In this document: piece after piece, positions 50,116 to 58,212 of the stretch
Layout of the letters: each line of letters begins with the position of its first letter
Position numbering within the stretch: the first letter of the stretch is position 1
From: S015-6 sp964479535
Lineage (GTDB): Bacteria > Desulfobacterota > DSWW01
Length of the DNA stretch: 64,000 nucleotides
NCBI GenBank assembly: GCA_964479535.1
Contig: CAYZMM010000007.1
Span: 91,903-155,902 of the forward strand
Direction of reading: 5' to 3'
Notes under the pieces: generated by a model
Told to the model about the DNA's origin: nothing
Seen by the model: only the letters and a program-made list of their open reading frames with translations
The model's database searches: none
Program-made: the position numbers and the translations under genes

Positions 50116-50775
50116 TCAGTTCTTCATTATGCCTTCCACAGGGGCACGCCGCAACGCTTCGCCTTGCGGGAGTCCCTCGACCGCCTCGGCGATCTCCCTG
50201 CTGAGGGCCGCCAGAGCGCGGCTCTGGGCCGCGACCAGCGCCTCGTATCCGTTGCCGTTCACAGGTTCGCTGAGGGTGGAGGTTCTTGCGGCCCATTCCC
50301 GCCCGCGGTCGCTGGAGAAGATGGCCCACCGGCTGTGCAGGGTAATACGGTCGCCCGGTCTTCCGTCCATACGCAAGATGTCGATTTCGATCCGGTAGTC
50401 GATCGGCGTGGTGCTTCGCCAGGGGTAGAGGGCGACATCGTTCGTATCGAGAAGGAGGGACAGGTTCTCCGCGAGGATGCGCGAGACATCCGCTGCGAGA
50501 GGGCCTGCCCATCGGTGGAATTCCGCGAACCCGACCTCGTTCGGGTTCTTCCGGGTTACGATCTGCGGTCGATCCAGGTAGGCGGGGAGTTGGACGGGCC
50601 CGAGGCCGACAGCGATATCCTCTCCGGAGGCAGAGGCCAGTCTCTCGGGTCGTGCATCCGTGAGGGCATGCAGGGTGTAGAACCTGGCCGTTTCGGTTCT
50701 GCCGCATCCCGCAAGGGCGAGCAGGAGCGGGCAGAGCAGGGTCACCAACAGCGTGCCGACAGGTTTCCTCTTCAT
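50116..50775 (-). CDS. PqiC/YmbA-like lipoprotein of the MCE transporter
   Basis: 219 residues. Signal and lipobox LALAGC near residue 24, then the ABC_trans_aux pattern (ARFYTLHALTD...VGLGPVQLPAYLDRPQIVTR, EFHRWAGPLAADVSRILAENLSLLL). It overlaps the MCE gene by 4 bp. Such lipoproteins are outer-membrane or periplasmic partners of MCE systems that carry phospholipid. Confidence 0.85.
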   Translation of the reverse strand: MKRKPVGTLLVTLLCPLLLALAGCGRTETARFYTLHALTDARPERLASASGEDIAVGLGPVQLPAYLDRPQIVTRKNPNEVGFAEFHRWAGPLAADVSRILAENLSLLLDTNDVALYPWRSTTPIDYRIEIDILRMDGRPGDRITLHSRWAIFSSDRGREWAARTSTLSEPVNGNGYEALVAAQSRALAALSREIAEAVEGLPQGEALRRAPVEGIMKN

Positions 50776-51761
50776 CGTCCATTCCCTCCGGAAGGTCCTT
50801 TTCCCCGCAGCAGGGCCTCGGGCTGACGCTCCAGGGTTTCCGCCAGGATACGAATCGAGCGGGAGGCGGACGAAAGTTCGGTGAGCGCCTCGGTCAGGGA
50901 ATGGACAAGGGCCGAATCCTCCCCGGCCGTGCTCTCGATACTCTCGATGGTCTCGGCGGCCTCGGCGATGGCGAGGCGGGCTGCCTCCAGGGTTTCCTCC
51001 AGCTCGGAGGCGAGGGGGGCCACCTCGGCATCCACGTCCTGCAACAGCTTCCGGGCGTCCTGGAGCGTACCATCCAGGCTCTCCGCCAGGGGATCCACTT
51101 TTTCCTCGAGGCGGGTCACGAGCTTCTCGGCCGCCACCAGGGTGCCCTTCAGGGCCTCGAGGCTTTCGGTCACCTGAGGCGAGTGGACCACCTCTTCGAG
51201 CCCCTCCAGGGCGTTTCGAATCGAATTCGCGATCTCTTCGAGGGGCAGCCGCTCCACGGTTTCGAGCAGCTCCTGCATCCCGGACCGGATCGTCGGGACC
51301 TCCTGATAGCCGGTCTCGATCCCCGCCAGCCTGACCGGCGTCTCAGGATAGAAGTCGAGGACCACCATCAGCTGGCGCGTGAGGAAGCTCTGCATTTCAA
51401 GCCGCGCCCGAAGGCCGTGTTCGATCATGCGCTGCATTCGTTCCTCCGAGTCGAAGCTTGGCCTGCGGCCGAGCACATGGATTCTCTTCGGCTCCGTCTC
51501 GAAGAAGACGGCGATCTGCATGGTCATCTCCCGCGGGTCGCCGAGCAGCTCGATGCCGGTCACCGTGCCCACCCGTACACCCTTGCAGATCACGGGCGCT
51601 CCATGGTTCAGCCCGAACACCGAACCTTCGAAGAACGCAACGTACTGCTCCCTCTGGGTGAAGAGCCGGCCGCTGCCGAAAACGATCACCGCCGCCACCA
51701 CCAGGACGAGGGCGCCGACGACGAAACCACCGATCAGGGTTGGGTTGACTTCCTTCTTCAT
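50772..51761 (-). CDS. mlaD: MCE-domain protein (MlaD-like)
   Basis: 329 residues. N-terminal membrane anchor (LIGGFVVGALVLVVAAVIVFG), MCE domain (about 40-120; VAFFEGSVFGLNHGAPVICKGVRVGTVTGIEL), then a long helical tail (about 190-310) rich in Glu/Ala/Leu, likely a tube- or bundle-forming region. It is larger than E. coli MlaD (183) because of this tail. It overlaps mlaF and the lipoprotein gene by 4 bp each. Confidence 0.87.
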   Translation of the reverse strand: MKKEVNPTLIGGFVVGALVLVVAAVIVFGSGRLFTQREQYVAFFEGSVFGLNHGAPVICKGVRVGTVTGIELLGDPREMTMQIAVFFETEPKRIHVLGRRPSFDSEERMQRMIEHGLRARLEMQSFLTRQLMVVLDFYPETPVRLAGIETGYQEVPTIRSGMQELLETVERLPLEEIANSIRNALEGLEEVVHSPQVTESLEALKGTLVAAEKLVTRLEEKVDPLAESLDGTLQDARKLLQDVDAEVAPLASELEETLEAARLAIAEAAETIESIESTAGEDSALVHSLTEALTELSSASRSIRILAETLERQPEALLRGKGPSGGNGR

Positions 51762-52504
51762 GGTTCCGATTCCCCCCGGGTCAGAAAGCTTCGCACCTTC
51801 GGGTCCGGAGACTCGGTGCGCAGGGTGCGCGGATTCCCGAGGGCGGTCTGGGTCCTCGTCTCCGTGTCGAGGAATACGCAGTTGTCGGCGATCGTGAAGA
51901 TGCTGGCCAGTTCGTGGGTCACCACGACGATCGTGGTTCCCAGGCTCTCCCGAAGCTCCAGGATCAGGTCGTCGAGCATCCTTGCGCTGAGCGGGTCCAG
52001 GCCCGCAGAGGGCTCGTCAAAGAAGAGGATGTCGGGATCCATGGCCATCGCTCGGGCCAGGCCCGCCCGCTTTCTCATCCCGCCGCTGATCTCGGAGGGG
52101 AAGTAGTCCTCGAAGCCCGCCAGCCCCACCAGCGCGAGCTTCAGAGAGACGATGTCCCGGATCGATTCGGTCCCGAGCTCCGTGTACTGCTGCAGCGGAA
52201 GGGAAACGTTCTCCTCCAGGGTCATGGAACTCCACAGGGCGCCGCTCTGGTAGAGCACGCCGAAGCGTCTCATCCATCGGCTCCGTTCCTCCGGGTCGCA
52301 GTCCCAGAAGCTCACGTCGCCGTACAGGATCTTACCCCTTGCCGGCGCCTTGAGCCCGATCATGTGCCGCATGAGGGTGCTCTTGCCGCAGCCGCTTCCC
52401 CCCATGATGACGAAGACCTCGCCCGGGTGGATCGAGAAAGAGAGATCCCGCATGACCACGAAATCGCCGTAGGCCATGGTCAGGTCTTTCACCTCGATGT
52501 GCAT
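51758..52504 (-). CDS. mlaF: MlaF-like ABC ATPase of the MCE transporter
   Basis: 248 residues. Walker A GGSGCGKST, the Mla-type YQSGALWSSMTLEENVSLPL Q-loop, signature ISGGMRKRAGLARA, Walker B ILFFDEPSAGLDP and switch THELASIFTIAD are intact. Partner of the permease at 52600 and the MCE protein at 50772. Confidence 0.92.
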   Translation of the reverse strand: MHIEVKDLTMAYGDFVVMRDLSFSIHPGEVFVIMGGSGCGKSTLMRHMIGLKAPARGKILYGDVSFWDCDPEERSRWMRRFGVLYQSGALWSSMTLEENVSLPLQQYTELGTESIRDIVSLKLALVGLAGFEDYFPSEISGGMRKRAGLARAMAMDPDILFFDEPSAGLDPLSARMLDDLILELRESLGTTIVVVTHELASIFTIADNCVFLDTETRTQTALGNPRTLRTESPDPKVRSFLTRGESEP

Positions 52505-52542
52505 CGTCCCTCTGCTCCTTGAACCGGGGAGGCGGCGTAGGG

Positions 52543-52570
52543 CCTGACCCCTGACCCCCGATCCCTGACT
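52543..52570. repeat. Dispersed GATCCCTGA-family repeat, copy 4
   Basis: Carries TGACCCCTGACCCCCGATCC and then CTGA, in the 95-bp gap between the MCE permease and ATPase genes. Same family as 3424, 10318 and 45512. Confidence 0.5.
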
Positions 52571-52599
52571 CCTCCTTCGCGCTTTATCCTTTGATCTCT

Positions 52600-53742
52600 C
52601 TATATCCCGAGGATATTGCACACGAACGTGATGACCGCCGTCGCCACGATGATCGCAACGATCCCGGTGACGACCGCGGAGGTGGTCGCATCCCCTACTG
52701 CCGAGGCGCTGCGCCCGCACTGCATGCCCCTCAGACAGCCTGCAAGGGCCACCAGGACCCCGAAAACCACGCTCTGAAAGATCCCGATCCAGAAGTGGGT
52801 CAGGGTGACGGCGCCCTTTGTCTGAGCCACGTATTCGGCAAGAGAGATGCCGACCATGCCCACCCCGACGACCACGCCGCCCAGAATGCCCACCAGGTCG
52901 GCGTAAACCGCGAGGAGGGGCATCATCAGGATCAGGGCGATCATGCGCGGTAATACCAGGAACTCAATGGGAGAGATGCCGAGCGTCTGGAGGGCGTCGA
53001 TCTCCTCGTTCACCTGCATGGTGCCGAGCCGGGCGGCGAAGGAGGAGCCCGTGCGGCCTGCCATGATGATGCCGGTCATGATCGGGCTCATCATCCGGAC
53101 CATGCCGATGCCCACGAGGTCGGCCACATAGATTTCCGCCCCGAACATCCTGAGCTGGATGGCCCCGAGGAAGCCGAGGATCATGCCCACCAGCAGGCTG
53201 ATGATCGAGACGATGGGCAGGGCCTGATGGCCGCACTCCTGCAGGATCAGCCCGAGGTCGGTTCGGCGGTAGCTTGCCTTCCCGGAGACGAAGCGGAGGA
53301 ACGCGAGGGCGGCCTCGCCGACGAAGGTGAGCATCTCCCGGCCCGAACGGACCGCCTCGAGGGTATCCCGGCCGATGCGCGCGAGCCGTCCCTGCCGTGT
53401 CCCGGTCTTCCTGATGTCTTTCCTTTCCGGGACTTCGGCCGCCAGGGCCAGGAGCCGGCGTACCCCCTCCGGGAACCCCTCCCGGTCCAGGGCAACATCC
53501 CGCTCGGAGCAGGATTCGCTGATCTTGATCAGGAAGGTGAGCAGCCCGGAGTCCCAGCCCGTGAGCGCCTCTGTATCGACCGAAACGCGCCGGATCCGGG
53601 GATCCGAGTCGATCTGCTTCGTCACCTCGGCCGCCGACGGGAGGCCCTCCGTCAGCGTCCAGTTTCCCTGAAAACGGACGAGGAGGCTCTCGTCATCCGG
53701 TCGGTCGAAGCTCAGTCCCCCTCGGGCGCTTCCCGGTTCCAT
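52600..53742 (-). CDS. mlaE: MlaE-like permease with N-terminal STAS-like domain
   Basis: 380 residues, first gene of the MCE operon. Residues about 10-100 form a STAS-like domain (LLVRFQGNWTLTEGLPSAAEVTKQIDSDPRIRRVSVDTEALTGWDSGLLTFLIKI), as in the longer MlaE/YrbE proteins of this group. The permease part has ELGP-equivalent segments (GIGMVRMMSPIMTGIIMAGRTGSSFAARLGTMQVNEEIDALQTLGISPIEFLVLPRMIALILMMPLL). The STAS domain may replace a separate MlaB. Confidence 0.88.
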   Translation of the reverse strand: MEPGSARGGLSFDRPDDESLLVRFQGNWTLTEGLPSAAEVTKQIDSDPRIRRVSVDTEALTGWDSGLLTFLIKISESCSERDVALDREGFPEGVRRLLALAAEVPERKDIRKTGTRQGRLARIGRDTLEAVRSGREMLTFVGEAALAFLRFVSGKASYRRTDLGLILQECGHQALPIVSIISLLVGMILGFLGAIQLRMFGAEIYVADLVGIGMVRMMSPIMTGIIMAGRTGSSFAARLGTMQVNEEIDALQTLGISPIEFLVLPRMIALILMMPLLAVYADLVGILGGVVVGVGMVGISLAEYVAQTKGAVTLTHFWIGIFQSVVFGVLVALAGCLRGMQCGRSASAVGDATTSAVVTGIVAIIVATAVITFVCNILGI

Positions 53743-53810
53743 TGGAACACCGCGTCAAGTTCGACTCTGTTGTTCCGGACGGACGGCGGATCGTCCTGTT
53801 CCCGTTGTCG

Positions 53811-54515
53811 TCACTTCAGGGCGTTCGCGACGGCCTCGCGCAGTTCTTCCGTGCCCGGGTTGCTGACCGTGCGTTTCAAGAGGATGTCCGTGGGTCGGGT
53901 TCCCCTTCCGTAGTAGCTCTCGTTCCACTTCGCGCGACTGATCACTCCGGCACCCTCTGCCGAGATGCCGGCGAACAGCCCCTGATCGGCCGTGTAGGCG
54001 ACCATGTCGAAGCCGAAGGTCAGAGAGGTCTGCCCCTTCGCGCCAACACCTGCGGGCCCGAAGGCGACGCTCGCGTCGCCACCGATCCTGAACGAGGAGG
54101 TGTAGAACGATTCCACCCCTTTCGTGGTCATGACGAGAAAGACCATCTCAGAGGATTCGGCACCGATCTGGAGGCCGAAGCTACCGGTTCGCATCTTGTA
54201 GAAGGCCGGCTGGCTCCACTCCCCGGTTTCTTCGTCCCGAACCAGCAGCACACCGGTCCCCCCTTCGAAGCCGAAGAGCAGTGCGCCCTTGAGGAGTTGG
54301 GGCACGATGAAGATCGCCTTGGCGTAGCGTGCCTGAACCTGCGTCCAGCCGATGGCCGGGTCGGCGGCAAACTTCTCGAGAGTCAGTTTCGCCTTGTCCA
54401 CGACCTGTTGCTGCTTGCTGTACCCTTCACCTGCAACCGCCGGATTCGCAACCGCAATCAGAGTGAGCACCATGATCATCGTTCCGGTCGGGAACGTGCC
54501 TCGGAGCTTACGCAT
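53811..54515 (-). CDS. Secreted SYLF (Ysc84/DUF500)-domain protein
   Basis: 234 residues from ATG 54515, with AAGGAG upstream. Signal peptide to about residue 28 (VANPAVA). The SYLF domain covers the rest: IFIVPQLLKGALLFGFEGGTGVLLVRDEETGEWSQPAFYKMRTGSFGLQIGAESSEMVFLVMTTKGVESFY, ending with GISAEGAGVISRAKWNESYYGRGTRPTDIL. SYLF proteins bind lipid. It sits beside the MCE operon but with its own start region. Confidence 0.85.
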   Translation of the reverse strand: MRKLRGTFPTGTMIMVLTLIAVANPAVAGEGYSKQQQVVDKAKLTLEKFAADPAIGWTQVQARYAKAIFIVPQLLKGALLFGFEGGTGVLLVRDEETGEWSQPAFYKMRTGSFGLQIGAESSEMVFLVMTTKGVESFYTSSFRIGGDASVAFGPAGVGAKGQTSLTFGFDMVAYTADQGLFAGISAEGAGVISRAKWNESYYGRGTRPTDILLKRTVSNPGTEELREAVANALK

Positions 54516-54662
54516 TCTCTCTCCTTTCCCTGGTGTTCGCCGCGCGGGGGTGCCTGCCCTGTTTGCACTCCCCGGGAGCTTCGACGCTCCATATTGCCCC
54601 AACCGTTTCCCTGATTTCAAGTGGCTTGCACCGGGCGGACTCCAGGCTGCGCCTCGACTCGG

Positions 54663-54690
54663 TTGACATCTGGCCGGGCGGTGCTATCCT
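54663..54690 (+). promoter_or_regulatory. Sigma-70-type promoter for the PPIase gene
   Basis: TTGACA (54663-54668), 16-bp spacer, TATCCT (54685-54690). It leaves a leader of about 130 bases. Confidence 0.6.
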
Positions 54691-54770
54691 GGCGATGTGT
54701 GCCTTTTTCTGTTCCGTGATCGAGTTTCGATCCGACGGCCATGTACGAGGCATGGCCCCCCCCCCTGTTG

Positions 54771-54809
54771 GTCACCGGTCCAGAGATGCCGGCCGGTGGC
54801 TATTTTTTT
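54771..54809 (+). terminator. Terminator-like hairpin in the PPIase leader (possible attenuator)
   Basis: GTCACCGG (54771) pairs with CCGGTGGC (54793) to give an 8-bp stem, followed by seven T (54803-54809). It is only 20 bases before the PPIase ATG, inside the transcript expected from the promoter at 54663. Confidence 0.45.
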
Positions 54810-54828
54810 CCCCGGAGGATGACGAATC

Positions 54829-55899
54829 ATGAAGAAATACCTGATCTTCTGTTTCTTCCTTGTCGGACTGGGCCTGATCGCCCTTGGTTGTCAGAAAAGC
54901 GAGGAAGGGAAGGCGGATGGGGTCCCCCGGACCTCGCACACGGAAACCGAGAGCGATGGGCAGCGGGGCCTTCCCTCGGCCTGGACAACCGCAAAGGAGG
55001 ATGCCATGGTGGTTCGCGTGAACGACAAGACGATCGACGTGTCCGATGTGGAGCGTGCGACGGAGATCCTCCTCGCCCATTACCGGGGTCAGATTCCTCC
55101 GGACAGGGCCGCTCAGGCCCGGACGATGCTGCGCCAGCAGGCAGTGGAAAACCTGATCAATCAGCGGCTCCTTCTTGGAGAGGCGGAGAAGAGGGGGACC
55201 GAGCCGGAGAAGAAGGAGATGGACGAGCGGTTCGACGAGACGGCGGCAAGGTTTTCTTCTGAAGAGGAATTCAAGGGCGCTCTGACTTCCATGGGCCTTT
55301 CCGGGGAGGCGTTCAAGGAGGAGATCAAGGAGGATATGATGATCGAGATCCTTCTGGACAGCGAATTGAAGGATGTGAAAACGGCGAGCTCCGAGGAGGT
55401 GAGCGCCTTCTACCGGGACAACCCTCAAAGCTTCGTGTCGCCGGAGCAGGTCCGTGCGAGCCACATCCTGATGGCTGTCGAGCAGGGCGCTTCAGAGGAG
55501 CAACGCTCCCAGAAGCGTCTGGATCTGGCCGAAATCAAGGGCCGGATCGAGAAGGGCGCCGACTTCGGCGAGATGGCGGCCAAGGTTTCCGACTGCCCGA
55601 GCAAGGCCCGGGGCGGCGATCTGGGATACTTCCAAAGGGGCAAGATGGTCCCCGCCTTCGAGGAGGCGGCCTTTGCCATGAAGGTGGGCGAGATCAGCGA
55701 GATCGTGGAGACCCAGTTCGGGTATCACCTCATCAAGGTGACCGACCATCAGGAGCCGAAAAAGGCCTCCCTGGACGAGGTCCGGAGCCAGATCGAGGAT
55801 ATGCTGAATCGTCAGTCCAAGGACAAGGCAATCGGCGAGTATGTGGCGAAGCTCCGCGAGGATGCGGAGATACGGTACGCCGAAGGCTTCCAACCGTAG
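54829..55899 (+). CDS. Parvulin-type peptidyl-prolyl isomerase lipoprotein (SurA/PrsA-like)
   Basis: 356 residues; GGAGG 10 bases before ATG 54829. Lipobox IALGC near residue 21. SurA-N-like helical chaperone domain about 60-185 (VNDKTIDVSDVERATEILLAHYRGQ), then one rotamase domain about 210-310 (VRASHILMAV...GADFGEMAAKVSDCPSKARGGDLGYFQRGKMVPAFEEAAFAMKVGEISEIVETQFGYHLIKV). Periplasmic foldase for exported or outer-membrane proteins. Its stop codon lies at the edge of a dispersed repeat. Confidence 0.9.
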   Translation: MKKYLIFCFFLVGLGLIALGCQKSEEGKADGVPRTSHTETESDGQRGLPSAWTTAKEDAMVVRVNDKTIDVSDVERATEILLAHYRGQIPPDRAAQARTMLRQQAVENLINQRLLLGEAEKRGTEPEKKEMDERFDETAARFSSEEEFKGALTSMGLSGEAFKEEIKEDMMIEILLDSELKDVKTASSEEVSAFYRDNPQSFVSPEQVRASHILMAVEQGASEEQRSQKRLDLAEIKGRIEKGADFGEMAAKVSDCPSKARGGDLGYFQRGKMVPAFEEAAFAMKVGEISEIVETQFGYHLIKVTDHQEPKKASLDEVRSQIEDMLNRQSKDKAIGEYVAKLREDAEIRYAEGFQP

Positions 55900-56024
55900 G
55901 AGGCTGTTGAAAAGGTCCCATCTGCTGCGTTCGGCTTCATCCCTCGTTATTCGACGTACGGAAAGTACGCCTCATTCCTCGGGATTTCGCCTGCCTTGCA
56001 TCTGGAACCTTTTGAACAGCCTCC
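55899..56024. repeat. Dispersed palindromic element of about 126 bp
   Basis: The 18-bp ends (GGAGGCTGTTGAAAAGGT at 55899 and its inverse at 56007-56024) match with one mismatch. A GTACG...CGTAC-like core lies between. The right half recurs in inverse orientation at 63950-64000, and a partial left end at 56059-56083. There is no ORF, so it is a REP/MITE-like repeat. Confidence 0.65.
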
Positions 56025-56058
56025 TCCAGGCCCTTTCTCGGCAGCCTGCTACGGAGCG

Positions 56059-56083
56059 TTTTGAAAAAGGGTCATCTGCTGCG
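56059..56083. repeat. Partial copy of the palindromic element's left end
   Basis: TTGAAAAAGGGTCATCTGCT resembles TTGAAAAGGTCCCATCTGCT at 55907. The rest of the element is missing. Confidence 0.4.
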
Positions 56084-56138
56084 CCTGTTGCGAGCGAAGC
56101 GTGGCAATCCCCCAGCTTCAAGCTGGTTGTCATCCTGC

Positions 56139-56315
56139 TCAGTGGGCGGCCTTCTCGGCGGATATGCAGTCCAGGCATGTGAGCGCCTGACCCGCCGGAG
56201 GCCTCACGGGCGTGAAGATCTCCTGCCCGCATACACAGCAAATGACCTTGTGCTGTGGGGGTTTCTTCTTGTAGGTTCCCCGCTTGCCTGCGCCAGCCCT
56301 TCTCTTTCGTGCCAT
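56139..56315 (-). CDS. Small zinc-ribbon protein
   Basis: 58 residues from ATG 56315, with AAGGAG 7 bases upstream. A very basic start (MARKRRAGAGKRGTYKKKPPQHK) precedes two Cys pairs, CCVCG and LTCLDC, spaced as in a zinc ribbon. Such small basic zinc-ribbon proteins may bind nucleic acid or ribosomes. No closer family is claimed. Confidence 0.65.
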   Translation of the reverse strand: MARKRRAGAGKRGTYKKKPPQHKVICCVCGQEIFTPVRPPAGQALTCLDCISAEKAAH

Positions 56316-56400
56316 CTTTTTTCTCCTTCCGGGGGAACGGTCCGTGCATCCATGAGGATAAGGCGGCACATCCGCCCTGCTGCATGCCGCGAATCCAGCC

Positions 56401-56441
56401 AAAACAAAAACCGCCAAGACTCGCTCTCGGTCTTGACGGTT
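56401..56441 (-). terminator. Intrinsic terminator, minus strand
   Basis: AACCGTCAAGAC and GTCTTGGCGGTT form a 12-bp stem with one wobble or mismatch, then TTTTTGTTTT on the minus strand. It precedes the zinc-ribbon gene, so it ends a transcript coming from the right, where no protein gene is seen on this strand. Confidence 0.65.
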
Positions 56442-56575
56442 CCAGCGAAAAGGAGTTCCTAAGCCAGATCGGTAACGGAGCGTTGAAGTCCTTCTATATC
56501 CATAGCAGAGCGCGGCCCATAGTGCAAATGCACGGACGCCTGTATTTCCGTCCGGCGACTTGATAAACTGGCGCG
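56401..56575 (-). ncRNA. Candidate small RNA ending at an intrinsic terminator
   Basis: Upstream of the terminator on the minus strand are compact hairpins (CGGACG...CGTCCG, then GTGCATTTGCAC) and no reading frame. A -10-like TTTATC lies near 56562. Length is about 160-170 bases. No known RNA family was recognised. The call rests on a terminator without a protein gene, and the 5' end is a guess. Confidence 0.3.
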
Positions 56576-56638
56576 CGGCACGGAACCGCAGGTTCGGCCG
56601 GACGTACGAAGGCTTCAGATGGCGATTGGGGGGAAGAC

Positions 56639-57715
56639 ATGGAACAGCATCAGGGCTACCGGGAGCGCGGGCTGGGGTTTCTTATGATATGTCTCCTTCT
56701 CGTGCTCCTCTTCGGCTACCTCGTCCTCCGTCCCTTTCTGAACATATTCCTCATGGCCCTCGTGCTCGCTACGATCACCTATCCGGTCTATCGGCGCATA
56801 CTCGTCTGGACCAGGGAGCGGAAGAGCCTCTCCGCCTTCCTGAGCTGTCTGTTCGTGGTGTTCGTCATCATCGTACCCTGCATCGTGCTTGTCGGCCTCC
56901 TGGCCAAGGAGTCCGTTCAGATTTACGGCTGGGTCAATGACAAGGCCCAGAGCGGGGCTCTGCAGGAAGGCGTGATCCAGCGGCTCGTCGATCTGCAGGC
57001 GAAATTCCTTCCGAAGCTCGATCTGGAACGAATCGACATCGGAAAGAACCTCTCCGCCCTGGCGGGGACCATAAGCGGGCTCCTGGTGAAATGGAGCACG
57101 AGCGGGGTGAAGCTGGTCACCAGCACCTTGTGGCAGTTCGTTCTGATGCTCTTCGCCCTCTTCTATTTCTACAAGGACGGTGCCGACTTTCTGCGCTGGA
57201 TGATGCATCTGATGCCCCTGCCCGGGAGCCTCGAGCGGGAGATCCAGGAGAAATTCCGGGAGGTGAGCGAGTCGGCCTTCCTCGGGACGTTCGTCACAGC
57301 TGCGGCCCAGGGGGTCCTCGGGGGGGTCGGTTTTCTGATCGTCGGCCTGCCGCCCCTGGTCTGGGGCGCCTTGATGGCCGTTCTGAGCCTGATTCCCCTC
57401 GTGGGCTCCTTCCTCGTGTGGGGCCCTGCAGCCGTTCTCCTCATGGCGAGCGACCGTCTCGGCTCAGGGATCTTCCTCGTCATCTGGGGCGTGGTCGTTG
57501 TGGGGTTGAGTGACAATCTGCTGCGCCCCCTGCTCATGGGGGGCAAGAGTCAGCTCCACCCGCTTCTGATCTTCTTCTCCCTGATCGGTGGGATCATGGC
57601 CTTCGGCGCCCTGGGGATCCTGCTCGGACCGTTGGCGATCGTGCTGGTCATCGCCATGCTCAGGGCCTACGAGGAGGCGGCCAAGCCCTTCCTCGAATAC
57701 ATGGATCAAAGGTAA
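56639..57715 (+). CDS. AI-2E/PerM-family membrane transporter
   Basis: 358 residues. Paired N-terminal helices (about 12-50), helices near 65-90, a soluble domain about 95-145, and the C-terminal helix set with the family signature (FREVSESAFLGTFVTAAAQGVLGGVGFLIVGLPPLVWGALMAVLSLIPLVGSFLVWGPAAV...SDNLLRPLLMGGKSQLHPLLIFFSLIGGIMAFGALGILLGPL). Family members export AI-2 or act as ion antiporters; which applies here is unknown. Translation could begin at the ATG 56639 (GGGGGGAAGAC upstream). Confidence 0.88.
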   Translation: MEQHQGYRERGLGFLMICLLLVLLFGYLVLRPFLNIFLMALVLATITYPVYRRILVWTRERKSLSAFLSCLFVVFVIIVPCIVLVGLLAKESVQIYGWVNDKAQSGALQEGVIQRLVDLQAKFLPKLDLERIDIGKNLSALAGTISGLLVKWSTSGVKLVTSTLWQFVLMLFALFYFYKDGADFLRWMMHLMPLPGSLEREIQEKFREVSESAFLGTFVTAAAQGVLGGVGFLIVGLPPLVWGALMAVLSLIPLVGSFLVWGPAAVLLMASDRLGSGIFLVIWGVVVVGLSDNLLRPLLMGGKSQLHPLLIFFSLIGGIMAFGALGILLGPLAIVLVIAMLRAYEEAAKPFLEYMDQR

Positions 57716-57779
57716 CCCGCCTCGCTCCGACAATTGCCACTTCTCAGGCGAGTCGAACGTTTCGCTGCAATCCCGGGTT

Positions 57780-58145
57780 CCCTCTCCGATTTGCTTGGGC
57801 TCCATGTTCCGGCAACGAAGTCCCTCGTCCCTCACAGCGGAACATGGGCGCAAAGCGCCGAGTCCTTTGATATGCACGCGGGGACTCGGGAAGCCTCCAC
57901 GAGTCGCCCTGCACAAATCTCCGACGGAACCCGGGACTGCACCCGACGCCCATGCACTGCCCGATAGGCGTGGCGACACTCACGAATTGGCCAGGTGGCG
58001 ACAGCGTTTTACAAAAGGAAGGGCAAGGAAGAAGGAATGGCTCTTTGGTGTCAACAGCCGGCCTTGGAGTGTTGACCAAGGAGTATTCCCGCCGGGCGAC
58101 TTTGTAGGGGGAGGGAGAGACGGAGCCCAAGCAAATCGGAGAGGG
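57780..58145. repeat. Non-coding repeat element bounded by a 24-bp perfect inverted repeat
   Basis: Positions 57780-57803 (starting CCCTCTCCGATTTGCTTGGG) are perfectly inverted at 58122-58145. Inside are a GGGCGACT motif near 57920 (inverse) and 58094 (direct), a CCATGTTCCG/CGGAACATGG stem (57802-57845) and a CGAGTCC/GGACTCG stem (57859-57889). The block shares GGGCGACT...GGAGCCCAA with 30239-30336. It fills most of the 57716-58212 gap; no gene there. Confidence 0.65.
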
Positions 58146-58212
58146 ATCCCCGCGGCCACAACCGGCAGCATGCGTTGCCGCAGGAACAAGAACATGTTTT
58201 TGGGGCGGCCTG

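Noticed and set aside
49640..50782. 380-codon minus-strand frame covering the CQLG protein and lipoprotein region
   Set aside because: Its upstream part overlaps the PqiC-like gene in another frame; the strong ribosome site is at 50074.
57780..58145. CRISPR array or transposase gene
   Set aside because: Repeats are inverted, few and not regularly spaced, and there is no open frame.
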